A stretch of DNA of 64,000 nucleotides from Kalaharituber pfeilii (taxonomy: Eukaryota; Ascomycota; Pezizomycetes; Pezizales; Pezizaceae). Under the pieces are notes generated by a model. It was not told the origin of the DNA and ran no database searches. It saw only the letters and a program-made list of their open reading frames with translations. Positions 45,095 to 54,421 of the stretch are shown in pieces; positions within the stretch are counted from its first letter, which is position 1, and every line of letters begins with the position of its first letter. The stretch is from contig WHUZ01000035.1 of NCBI GenBank assembly GCA_015179045.1, forward strand, positions 248,001 through 312,000. Reading direction: 5' to 3'. Made by a program: the position numbers and the translations under genes.

Positions 45095-45315
45095 GGCTCA
45101 ATGGTCTAGTTGTATGATTCTCAGGTTGTATAACGTGAGAGGTCTCCCAGGGGTGGGGGCAGACTCATATGGGGTAGATGCACACGCGCATACGAAATGC
45201 GCATATATAGGCTATATGCGACAGCCGGCGACGGCGTCACAGTTGCATAAATGAGTGCTATATGAGCTATGCAAAGGACTAGTGAGTATCTCGGGTTCAA
45301 TTCCCGATTGAGCCC
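45095..45315 (+). tRNA. tRNA-Pro-like gene interrupted by a hairpin-rich segment
   Basis: The 5' end GGCTCAATGGTCTAGTTGTA and on through TGATTCTC closely follows eukaryotic tRNA-Pro through the D arm. The 3' end has T stem-loop TCGGG-TTCAATT-CCCGA (45291-45307), acceptor strand TTGAGCC (45308-45314) and discriminator C, which pairs perfectly with GGCTCAA (45095-45101). A T7 run at 45334-45340 could terminate Pol III. The anticodon arm is abnormal: CTCA pairs with TGAG, but the loop region GGTTGTATAACG can pair on itself instead of presenting an AGG/TGG/CGG anticodon. Between GAGAGG and the T stem lie 142 extra bases (45147-45288), flanked by TCTC on both sides. Removing the segment and one TCTC gives a variable loop and T arm of normal size. 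It is either a tRNA pseudogene or tRNA-derived element carrying an insertion, or an unusual intron-bearing tRNA. Confidence 0.5.
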
Positions 45316-45430
45316 ATAGAGGTTAATTTTGTCTTTTTTTGGCTTTTGGTTTGGGAGAATTGCCCATTTTTTGCCCCCCTAGAAGCGGATCCTGGGGAGC
45401 TTAACTCTGAGGTTCGTTGAAGTGGGGTTA

Positions 45431-45470
45431 CATGAAAATAAAAAAAAATAAAAATAAAAAAAATAAAAAA
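45431..45470 (+). repeat. A-rich tail-like tract
   Basis: AAAATA units for ~40 bp, 115 bp downstream of the tRNA-like gene. If the tRNA-like sequence is a SINE head, this would be its tail; the T7 run in between argues against Pol III reading through. Confidence 0.55.
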
Positions 45471-45780
45471 GGCCACGTGCTTGAAGACAATGTCCCTCGT
45501 TAAGAGCTAAAGAATTTATTCAACATGGCTTTCATAAGTTCATACGCTAGATATCTGACTTTGAACTGGTTACTCAAAACTCTCATTAGACGTAGTATAG
45601 ATGCGCCTATCGATAACCTATAATGGGGAGGGGAGCAAGGGAATGAGTCACTACAAAACCAACCACACAGCTAACCAAAGTAATGGGAACGAGAAGCGTG
45701 CGTTCACTTCTCGGGCCTGTTCGTGGAGTTAGATGTGACAGAAATTGTCTCTAACTAGAGTCATCATGAGTTAAAGCTTA

Positions 45781-45908
45781 CAGTCGAACCTTTCATATTG
45801 GATCAGTATTGCCGGCCTGAGCCAATTGGTCTGAGGATTATTGGATACTTGTCTTATTGGATAAAACCCTCTGGTCCCGGCCTTATCCAATATAGCAAGT
45901 TCGACTGT
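45781..45908. mobile_element. 128-bp TA-flanked MITE (pogo/Tc1-like)
   Basis: Terminal inverted repeats: left CAGTCGAACCTTTCATATTG, right read on the minus strand CAGTCGAACTTGCTATATTG, each continuing GAT. TA flanks both sides (45779-45780, 45909-45910). No coding capacity. The TIR style (CAGT..AACCT..ATATTGGAT) is that of pogo-type Tc1/mariner elements. Confidence 0.75.
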
Positions 45909-46040
45909 AGTTCTCAATCGTTTTGAAAGACAAGCAACAGCACACACGCCCTTTTCTATTCAAGACGAGGGTAGTATGACCATTTGATTGGCATCGAGAC
46001 TTATGCATAGCTGTAAGAACGTTCATTGGAATACTTAGCG

Positions 46041-46319
46041 TTAGCGAACCTTGACCATGCATGAACAGGCTAATGGGCAGGGCACCTTGAAACCTTTCCA
46101 TGGAGATACAACTACACGACGTCGACGTTTAGCAACCAGACAGGGGTCAACTATTTGAGCTTTTCTTAACACTATTAGGAAGTCTCGGTAGTTTTCTATG
46201 CATATTCCTTCAAAACTATGCGGGAGATCTATGTAGTTCACCATCTTCCCAGACGCCCTAGCAAACCGGGCACCTTTACCACCAAAGCTGCACAACTTCA
46301 ACGACCAATATCTCAACAA
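46041..46319 (-). other. Coding-like ORF, 92 codons, unassigned
   Basis: The frame reads SLKLCSFGGKGARFARASGK, then VNYIDLPHSFEGICIENYRD and FLIVLRKAQIVDPCLVAKRR. Its codon pattern differs from the AT-rich surroundings, but there is no recognisable family and no clear splice partner. It may be a gene or transposase remnant. Confidence 0.25.
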
Positions 46320-48121
46320 CTAGAATAGAATTATTTATGCACTTTGTAGGAGAATTAATCTAAGAGTTATTTTATTTGGTATCTTACCTTCTCAAAAAAG
46401 ATCTTGGGAAGAATTGTAGGTCAGTGCGTAATATGTATGACTTCTCGGCATTGATTATTTTGGATGCTCATACAAATGTCGCCACAATTGAATTCTATGT
46501 GTTATACCTGCAATAAATTTATTAAACAATTCAGACACTCATATGCAACAGGATTACTCAGTAGGAAATTATGAGCAACATAGTAAGGTAATGTCTGTAG
46601 TGATTGTGAAAGCATTCACAATATTCATGTTTTCCATAAAAACTATTTGTATGAGAACAGCTCTCCAAAAGTAGATAGTATGCCAACTCTACAATTCAAC
46701 TAATTAAAGCAAATTAATATAGAACTTCACTAACCTCTTGATGATTCTTGACATGTAATATCATAGCTATCCTAAGTAACTTTGAAGAGTAGGACTACAT
46801 TCTAGTCTTATAAACATTTTGTATGGGAATTCCATACAAATAAATGCCAAGACTTTGGACAGAAATGCGACAGGCCATAATTCCTTCACACCAACAATTT
46901 TTAAAGAAGCAAAGATGCTAGATACCATTATCTAATTCCTTTACAAGTCGCTTAAGTCACTTAAGATTCCTGTTGTGGTCATTGAGACATTCAGTGCGAA
47001 AATTGCACAGTTTTGGTGGTACTGCAAATGTTTCCGAGTTTCTAGGTGTTCGGGAAGGTGGTGAAACTATGGTAGGGGGTGCTAATCTTGGATTTGGCTG
47101 TAATCAATAACACATCGTGACGCCCCACTCTCTTCGAAGGACAGTTAGTAGTGACTTTTGGTGGCAGATGAATTCTGCAATGCATATGTGAGATAAAGAT
47201 TCCGCTGAATTTTTGGTCCTGGTAGTATAGTAGAGTACATCTTGGCGCTCATGTTCACGACAAGTCGAGATTGGGTGTGATAACTCGATCTTCAGCCGGT
47301 GCAGTAGAAATGGATGTGAGGAAGCAGAATACGCATTAGTACGACGAGTTAATGCTGTTGCAGTGGGGACAATGCGAATGTATTTGGGTCCCATGCCGGC
47401 AGGTTACCGGCTTGGGTGTTTGTGGCAACTTTCGAAGCAAAGCAAGCCTGCCAGGACAGAGATATACTTCTTAAGGCACCGCTGTTATACATGCTTTTGA
47501 TCAACCAGATTAGTCCGGCATGTAAGATTTATCTAAAGGACGTGCCACAGACTCTCTCAATGATATTTTGTATATTTCCACATGGCCAAGTTCTAAACGC
47601 ATTGATACTGTTCTGTGGCGTTATGGGTTAAGCAATGTGTAGTCATACGGCTTGTTTGATCGAGAGTGGGTAGCCCCTGTGTAAATTTAAGTGCCCTGCG
47701 GCTACTTATGCACGGCTGGAGTGATGAACAGTTAAATAAGTCCTGATGAGTACTACATATGACAATTGGACTTAGTGCATCAGACCTTGCCCAGAGCCAG
47801 TCTCATGGCGCAGAACCCCAGAAATGCATCTGCTTGCAGGCATGAGATCATGTATAGGCTGACGTTTCACAAGATTGTTTGTCCTTCATCGCATGTATCT
47901 GTCCTTCTAGCGAAATGCAACATGGACTGCATGGTAAATCACGAGTATGAATTAGGATCATTGTCATACATAGTCGCCATTGAGTATTCGTATGTAAAGA
48001 TGCATCTGTTATGAATATACCTCTCCTCCCTCTCCACCTCAATACCTCTACTCACTCCACTGCGGTCTCGACTTCACCGGCCCGTAATCCAACGTTGGCT
48101 GCTAAAACCGGCCGACCCATC
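46320..48121. other. AT-rich intergenic region
   Basis: 46320-47000 is markedly AT-rich with scattered TTA/TAA in all frames. No gene was recognised up to the membrane-protein stop codon at 48122. Confidence 0.5.
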
Positions 48122-48882
48122 TCACAACCACGCCCAAGACACAGGAAACCGCGCGTTGTCCGGTTCACCGTCAAATCTAAGCCTTGCGAAAGCGTGTCGT
48201 GAAAATGCCAGATCCGTAAGGTTACATTGGGAGCCTGTGGAGGTTACCAGCCTGTCAGCATTCATGTTTATGGCCTTGCGCTTTGAGTAACAATTGTACG
48301 GGTGTTTGCTTCGTCTACATATGCATATGCACATTGAGAATCCATCATCGTACAGTTACACGAACCATACAAACATAATTGTGGAAAACGGTAGGACAGG
48401 AATTGGAAGGGATACTTACATCGCCCTGCAACAATCGCATCTGTACTCGCCACCTTCCTCTCTCCGTCCTCTTCCCCAATCCTTACGCCCCTAATTTTCA
48501 TGCCACATAACCTATTCAACGCCGGACTACCTCCCGCCTCCTCGGTTGCGCGATCAAAGACCACATGACTCACTGCAACCGCATCGTCATCATCCTCTGT
48601 TCTCCACCCACATTCTAATCTCCTTCCGCCCCCCACAACCCCTAACATCGCCCAGCCGTTATTCACTTCTGCGCCTGCCGGCAACGGTTGAAACCCAGTG
48701 CCAGCTCCCTCCTTTTTGCGCCCAATGACAAGCCCAATCACCAACCCAACCACCAGAAGCAACAAAATTATGGTACTGATAATGCCACAGATCAGCCAGG
48801 AGCGCTGGCGGTACCTCGATAACCTTTCAATAGAGATAGTGGTGCGTGACCGTATGCGTGATCGGGATCGGGATCGGGCCAT
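48122..48882 (-). CDS. Single-pass membrane protein, uncharacterised (191 aa)
   Basis: Two exons: 48882-48420 and 48234-48122. The 185-nt intron (GTAAGT..CCACAG, phase 1) joins AGRC to SQCNLTDLAFSRHAFARL; the nearer acceptor at ~48258 would give an immediate stop. The N terminus is a run of basic/Ser repeats (MARSRSRSRIRSR) encoded by tandem CCCGAT units; residues ~29-54 are a strongly hydrophobic helix (WLICGIISTIILLLLVVGLV). The rest is soluble, with FQPLPAGAEVNNGWAMLG, a Gly-rich turn and an acidic EDDDD stretch. By the positive-inside rule the N terminus would be cytosolic and the C-terminal ~135 residues luminal or extracellular. No family is recognised. A TATATATA stretch lies ~45 bp upstream of the ATG. 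Confidence 0.65.
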
Positions 48883-49562
48883 TTTGCAGACCCCAAGTGC
48901 TGGTCCGCAGAGAATCTACACTCTTCAATGTATATATAAATGGTTGCAAACGCGCGCGAACAGCGCACGTAGTTAGGGGATTGGCGGTCGTTACGGTAAC
49001 GCTCGCTTTGCTGCGGCTTCTCCGCGTAGAGTTGCAAGTCCTTTATTTTTATTATTTTCGAGTTTTCCGTTGCTCCTGATGTATTGGTGAGTGAATGCTT
49101 ATTTGGGTCGCAGCCGTAGACTGATTACGCAGCCGTCGCTATCCCGTTGCAAGCTGTGACAGGGCAATGATCCGCGACTTCGGTGCGTCAACACTGAAGA
49201 TTGGTGCTCTTACTGTACAGCAGACATTCAGTGAGGAGGCGAACGTATACCATGAAGAATATCGTTTGCAGGAGCTTGTGGTCGCGAAGGCCTAGAACGT
49301 CGCTCGGTACGATTTTGCAACAGCGTAGCGTTAGTGGCGCGGTGCATGCAATCCCTTATTGAATCGAGCTCGTGATTACTTGGACCAATTCCAGCTGTTT
49401 TCTTATCCTTAGAGCAGCTAAAAGGCCTGCAAATTATTGACTTGTGCCTTCTTTTATCGTGCAGTACTTCAAAATGGTCTCTCAGACTAGCACTAGCCTG
49501 CGTCTGGGATGCCGAGAAACAACAGTGTTCCCTGGATGCACTCACGCTGCCACATCCCGTTC

Positions 49563-49612
49563 CCATACAAAACCCTCTTACTATACCGGACGCACTAAGA
49601 ATACCGGACCGG
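49563..49612. mobile_element. Degraded pogo-like MITE end
   Basis: CAAAACCCTCTTACTATACC followed by GGACGCACT resembles the end of the element at 50613-50701 (read on the minus strand, CAGTTTTCCCTTGCTATACC then GGACGTCAC). Only one end is clear. Confidence 0.35.
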
Positions 49613-50218
49613 ATAGAAATTGCCAGGCACTTACCCCCTGTCTCCATATGAATAATGTTTGCTACACCGAATACACTAAGGCCCTGCTTGGTTGACCACG
49701 TATAGCCGAAATCTCAAGTGGAAACTATGGCAACCAAACGATTTCTACATTTCGCTAGGGTCATTTCGTGCGAAACTAAACTGTGAGTTTCCGCCCGCAA
49801 AAATTGGAACTGTCCAACAGAGGTGAGTATAGCCATGTATCATTTCACTTGCTAAAGCATGACCTTTACATTGCATTGCACCACTATTATGGCAGAACTC
49901 AACCCTCACAATATCCTCACTCTGGACCTATTATTGGCAATTGAAATAAAATAACAGAGTATGTGCTGTTATTTTACAATAAACTCCTATGCAGATATCA
50001 GCATTGCAAGGAAATGCATACTGAAAGGAGGTCTATTTTCTTCAGCAACCCACGGTGCCCTTTGGAAGGTCCACTTTGCTCATAGTTCCGACATTTTGAA
50101 TAGGCTGATTGAGTGCTATAGCAGAAGGCATAGACAGTGATATTGATAGCAGTAGTAGCTTGAAACTCGAAATGCATAGCTGCAATTGACGAGTTTGACA
50201 TTGGTAGTCGCGGGATCC

Positions 50219-50299
50219 TTTTTTTTTTTTTTTTTTTTTTTTTGCACAATGAGAATGTACCCTTCAAGTTGCCTTTTTTTTTTTTTTTTTTTTTTTTTT
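50219..50299. repeat. Paired poly-T tracts
   Basis: T25 at 50219-50243 and T26 at 50274-50299, separated by 30 bp of unique sequence. On the minus strand this could be two nested A-tailed insertions. Confidence 0.8.
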
Positions 50300-50612
50300 G
50301 CACTGCATATCTGTAGGTTGTCAAGTTGTGCAAAAAAACACTTCCGGATTTCCAATTGCACCTCCTACGTTGTGTCCCGTCTTGGCCATTCATACCGATG
50401 CTAGGTCTAAACTATCTGATACGACCTACTGCAGGCCTATCATACGTCCAATCTTGGCTACTCCACCTTTGCATTCACCTTGCGCAGGGTTACTAAAATT
50501 AACATTACACATAATTAAATTAGGTTGTCCTTGTCGATTCACATCTAAATTAGGTAATTCCATTATTTTTGATGCCCATCCCTATTCTATTTCTGCCAAG
50601 CATCTTATTCTA

Positions 50613-50701
50613 TAACGGAGCCTTGCTACACCGGCCGGATTTGGGGATCCGGTACACCAGGGTTACCGGTACAGTGACGTCCGGTATAGCAAGGGAAAAC
50701 T
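50613..50701. mobile_element. Short pogo-like MITE
   Basis: About 89 bp. The right end read on the minus strand is TACAGTTTTCCCTTGCTATA then CCGG; the left end AACGGAGCCTTGCTACACCGG matches it partly. TA is found at both boundaries. GGTACACC/GGTTACCGGTAC motifs lie inside. Confidence 0.5.
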
Positions 50702-51605
50702 GTATGTAGTCTCAAACTGTATGTACGTTATTCGCTAGTGTGCCAAGTTTAGAAATGCATTTTGGCATGGTCACCGACAGATATGAGAAGGGTAAGAGTT
50801 ACAGCGACACAACCCTGGCCGACTATGGATTCATGAATTGACCCATGCCCAATTGTTGTTCGCAACACATCATACCAACATGGTCTTTGTCGAGTGTCCT
50901 CCGCAAGCAATGTGGGCCCTGTTCGAGACTGGCGGGCCGCAATGCTCTGTGTTGGTGTTGAACGAAGTCCAATTGTTTTACATGTAGCCTTCATCCCAAA
51001 GATGCCGGTCAACCCGTAACGTACATAAATGCACACTATCACAGATCCTCATCTCCTCGTCCTCTTCCAGCTCTGTTAGCTAAAGCCTAGGCTGGTTCAG
51101 TCCAAGCTCGTGCTGGAATAAGCTCTCTCCAATTGGCACCCCCTCAGATTAGAACAGTCATACATGCCTGACACTACAGTATTTTCCTTGTACTTCTGCC
51201 TTCTCGTGGAGCCTTTCTGACACACAATTACGCAGAAGGCATCTTCACTGTTTTTTCCACTTTTCTGCTGGCACATATCAAGGATTGAGATCAACATCTG
51301 CTGCTCTTATAAAAGCATTTTTATCTAAACTTTACTTTACCAAACTCAATAGTTACTGCGTCTGAGACCAGGGTTGCCTCGCTGTGTCCGTGTGTTGAAC
51401 TACCTGCTTTCTCTAGTGTGGGGCTCTCCTCTTGCTATTGTATCAAATGCAGTGTTGATCCACAAGCATAGTATTAACTCTCAACTGCGATATACCAAGG
51501 GGACAGGGCATTGGATAGGATAAACAATACTATCTATTTGCAGGATCAGTAAACCGAAATGAAAATTTTATCACTAAACATCACCATCTTTGCTAGTGTT
51601 GGCAC

Positions 51606-51862
51606 TATCCAATATGACAGGTCCAGTTACTAATAAATCAGGGAAACGGGCCGGCGAAATCGCTATCCATCCAATAAATGAAAATATCCAATAATCCCAC
51701 AGGTCCAAATTCGGGCCGACGAAGTTTATGCAATACGACAGGTTATCCAGTATGACAGGTAATCCAATATGACAGGTTTGTCTGTATGTACTAGGATGCG
51801 TTGCTCGGAGTAACTGGATATCCAGTGATTGTAAATATCCTGTATGACAAGTTGAACTGTAG
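51606..51862. mobile_element. Cluster of pogo-like MITE remnants
   Basis: Several copies of an ATCCAATATGACAGGT-type motif occur (51608, 51729, 51747, 51762 and a variant near 51836). The right edge, read on the minus strand, starts CAGTTCAACTTGTCATACAG next to a TA. The left boundary is unclear, so this may be nested or tandem fragments. Confidence 0.4.
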
Positions 51863-52161
51863 AGTACAGGCGTTCTTGCAGACAATTTAAGGCACCCCAC
51901 AAACGTCTGTGCAAGAGAAATCAATGACGAAAATGGCATGCACAGAGAAAGTGGAGAAAACGAAAAGCTGTCTGGCTAGAAATTGTCCACGTCACAGCTG
52001 GGGCGGTGACGAGAGCATGCGGCTGCAAAACAAGTGTATGTCTGGTCTGGATTATGCAAGGACTCACTTAATCCCGATGATTTGCCGGCTCAGCTGCCGA
52101 AGCCTCTAATCCCTCTGTTTGCATCTTTCTTATATAGTACTGATATATATCATATTACTGC

Positions 52162-52462
52162 TAGTGAGCGGCACGAGCCGAGCCAGCTCGAGCTGGCTCG
52201 AGCTCAAACGAGCCAAGATCATGCTAGTGTTTTTCTTGACAGCTCGCTAAAATGCTTAGCCAGTGCAAGGTTTCATAAACTGTAAATACCTAATATAGTA
52301 ATAATTAGAGACTTGGAGCTCATTCTGACCTACCAACAACTTCGAAATGCACAATTTACCTGATAGTAGTGAGAAAGATTAAAATTTAGCTTAGTTTAGT
52401 TTAGTTTGTCAATATTATGTATATAATCAATCCAGGCTCGAGCTAGCTCGTGCCGCTCACTA
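52162..52462 (+). mobile_element. hAT-type MITE, copy A (301 bp, 8-bp target duplication)
   Basis: Terminal inverted repeats TAGTGAGCGGCACGAGC at the left and its exact complement at the right. The flanks are perfect 8-bp direct repeats ATTACTGC (52154-52161, 52463-52470). An 8-bp duplication and a TAGTG-type terminus fit the hAT superfamily. Subterminal GCTCGAGC motifs are repeated. It is non-autonomous, with no transposase frame. It shares interior sequence (AGCGAGCTGTCAAG.. on the complementary strand) with copy B at 56343. Confidence 0.85.
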
Positions 52463-52924
52463 ATTACTGCTGTGAAAAGTATATGGCCTGCGATGTTTCG
52501 CAGTATTAGGCTGGTACGCCAACTTAACGCTGTATGATGTACCCTACTCTAGAGCACTGTGCAATCCAAGAGTAGCATGGTTCGTTATACTAGAGAAAAC
52601 GCCCCTTCCTGATTTCTTTAACCTCGCGGCGCAACTGGACTAGCTTGCAGTAGCTAACTATAACAGTATGCTTCTGGCGCGAGCTTTTTTCCCCAGCATT
52701 CCGCATCTTCATACTCTGCCACCATGCCCATTTTGTTAGCTGTCCCACCATGCAATGTTGCTTTAGGCAGTTTTGTAAATGTTATCATTCCCGTTCTCAC
52801 CTCGAACGTTCATGGGTAATGTTTGGGCCCGGAGTTGGGGTGACTAAGCACACTAGTTACATGGGTACATTTTACCCTACCTCTCAAGTTATCATAGCGA
52901 CAGTTTGCAGTGACAGTTTGAAGG

Positions 52925-53055
52925 TATTCTTCCACCACCATCGCTCTCCCACCGATCCATCACTTCTACCACTCCACTGCTCCCACCGTTCCACCGTTAC
53001 CACCGCTCCACCGTTACCACCGCTCCGTCGCTTCCACTGCTTCCACCGCATCTAT
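52925..53055 (+). repeat. CCACCG-rich low-complexity repeat
   Basis: Irregular tandem units such as CCACCGTTACCACCGCTCC. A plus-strand frame across it would encode His/Pro/Ser/Arg-rich low-complexity protein, but no gene context is seen. Confidence 0.6.
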
Positions 53056-53142
53056 TACTTACTTTTATCATCGTTGTTTACATGCTGTTGGTACATACAG
53101 TGAGGGATAAACTTATGGGACTAAGGAGTTTCGGTATGTATA

Positions 53143-53232
53143 TGTGCCGGGCCATTCGTAACAACGTTCCAGTGGCCACTGGCCCGGGCCACTCACCACT
53201 GGTCCGGACTACTCAACGGAACGCTGGTTCGT
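53143..53232 (+). repeat. Left terminal inverted repeat of the 1279-bp element
   Basis: 90 bp from TGTGCCGGGCCATTCG to ACGCTGGTTCGT, rich in GGCCACTGG palindromes; it matches the reverse complement of 54311-54421. Confidence 0.8.
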
Positions 53233-53541
53233 CATCATACACTAGTACAACGCATTGACCTATTTGTTCTGCGCACAGAACTACAACAGAATGTTGGTAT
53301 GTTGGTGGCTGTTAAAATACTAGAAGGTTCGAAATTGTAATTGTCTAAATCATTTGTTTATTTTTTTGTTTATTTACTCAAGTATTTAAACTTGATATTT
53401 TTCCATGCTGTCGGTATTTTGAATGTATTCTACATATATCGCATTCTGTTCCATACACTCTCTAGTATACAACCTCAAGCCTATCTTATTTACCTAAACT
53501 GGTAATTACTTTTCAGCCTCATTCCTTAACAATCTTTACCT

Positions 53542-53848
53542 ATGGAGCCTTTTACACCCGAAATTCGCCATCAATTCGAGCTATATATTCAATCTCGGGA
53601 TCATACAAATAGATATCAAATGGAACCTCAGATCTTACGTGAAATCCGAATTTTCTGTCGTGATCCAGAACGCCCCGTGTCTTCAGCGGCTGAGAATAAT
53701 GTTAAAACTCTTGCCAAGGTAAGTATAACCTATAACGAGATATTTTAATAAGATATTAACAAATTAGAATTTTTTTATTAATGAGGATGGCGTTCTAATG
53801 CGCAAAGCGAATCCTCCCCAAAACGAATACCATCGTGAGGTTTTATAG
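53542..53848 (+). pseudogene. Integrase-like N-terminal fragment
   Basis: The frame starts at ATG 53542 (MEPFTPEIRHQFELYIQSRD). An apparent 49-nt intron (GTAAGT at 53719, TTAG ending at 53767) joins NNVKTLAK to NFFINEDGVLMRKANPPQNE and YHREVL before a TAG at 53846. One phase over, the expected continuation is still readable: EDRAFDIIQDVHCNLE. This is the stretch that precedes the HHCC zinc motif in Gypsy/Ginger-type integrases, where 'DGVLxR..' and 'H..H' segments are usual. The frame then enters the minisatellite, so the zinc finger and catalytic core are absent. Function is lost; the presence of a clean intron suggests it derives from an expressed gene. Confidence 0.5.
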
Positions 53849-53893
53849 AAGATCGAGCATTTGACATTATTCAAGATGTTCATTGCAATCTTG

Positions 53894-54207
53894 AAGCTGT
53901 TTTTCCTGTCGCCGGAGGGGGTCATTCATCACGCTGTATTTTTTTTTGCCCTGTCGCCGGAGGGGTCCTTGATGAAGCTGATTTTTCCTGTCGCTGGAGG
54001 GGTCCTTGATAAAGCTGTTTTTTCCTGTCGCTGAGGGTCCTTGATGAAGCTGTGTTTTCCTCTCGTCGGAGGGGTCCTTGCTGCTGCTGTTTTTTTTAAT
54101 TCGCCGGAGACGGTCCTTGATGAAGCTGTTTTTTCCTGTCGCTGGAAGGGTCCTTGGTAGAGCTGTGTTTTCCTGTGGCAGGGAGGTCTTTAGTGACGCT
54201 GTTTTTT
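53894..54207 (+). repeat. Minisatellite, about 8-9 units of 36-45 bp
   Basis: Units look like GCTGTTTTTTCCTGTCGCYG followed by GAGGGGTCCTTGATGAA, with point differences and T-run length changes. Read on the minus strand the units encode SFIKDP/LHQGP-type repeats in alternating phases, a by-product and not a gene. Confidence 0.8.
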
Positions 54208-54310
54208 CAAACAGTGGATGTGTGGACACGCGAGTGTGTTTGTGTGAGTTTGAGAGGGTGAATTGTAGGTAGAATGAGAAAATTCAAATTCTGAGTGGCC
54301 CGGGCCAGTC

Positions 54311-54421
54311 ACGAACCAGCGTTCCATTGAGTAGTCCGGGCTAGTGGCCACTGGTCCGGGCCAGTGGTGAGTGGTCCGGGCCAGTGGCCACTGGAACGTT
54401 TGTTACGAATGGCCCGGCACA
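54311..54421 (-). repeat. Right terminal inverted repeat of the 1279-bp element
   Basis: 111 bp; relative to the left copy it has an extra ~20-bp unit GGTCCGGGCCAGTGG-type repeat, which accounts for the length difference. Confidence 0.8.

Larger units (their letters stand above)
48883..52161. other. Intergenic, MITE remnants, no gene recognised
   Basis: Contains degraded TIR elements at 49563-49612, 50613-50701 and 51606-51862 and a poly-T pair at 50219-50299, listed separately. No supportable gene. Confidence 0.45.
53143..54421 (+). mobile_element. 1279-bp TIR element with TATA duplication (Ginger-like, internally deleted)
   Basis: Long terminal inverted repeats: 53143-53232 (90 bp) and 54311-54421 (111 bp, with an internal ~20-bp duplication of a GTCCGGGCCAGTGGCCACTG-type unit). 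Both termini are TGTGCCGGGCCATTCG. TATA at 53139-53142 and 54422-54425 is a 4-bp target duplication. TGT..ACA termini with 4-bp duplications and an integrase-like coding remnant inside fit Ginger-type DNA transposons, which use a Gypsy-like integrase (family knowledge; the assignment is inferred). The coding part is truncated before the zinc-binding and DDE domains, with a minisatellite in their place, so this copy cannot be autonomous. Confidence 0.65.

Noticed and set aside
49998..50393. 131-codon minus ORF with two poly-Lys runs
   Set aside because: Produced by reading through the paired poly-T tracts.
53867..54229. 120-codon minus ORF with SFIKDP/LHQGP repeats
   Set aside because: It is the minisatellite read on the reverse strand; the phase changes between units and there is no separate gene evidence.
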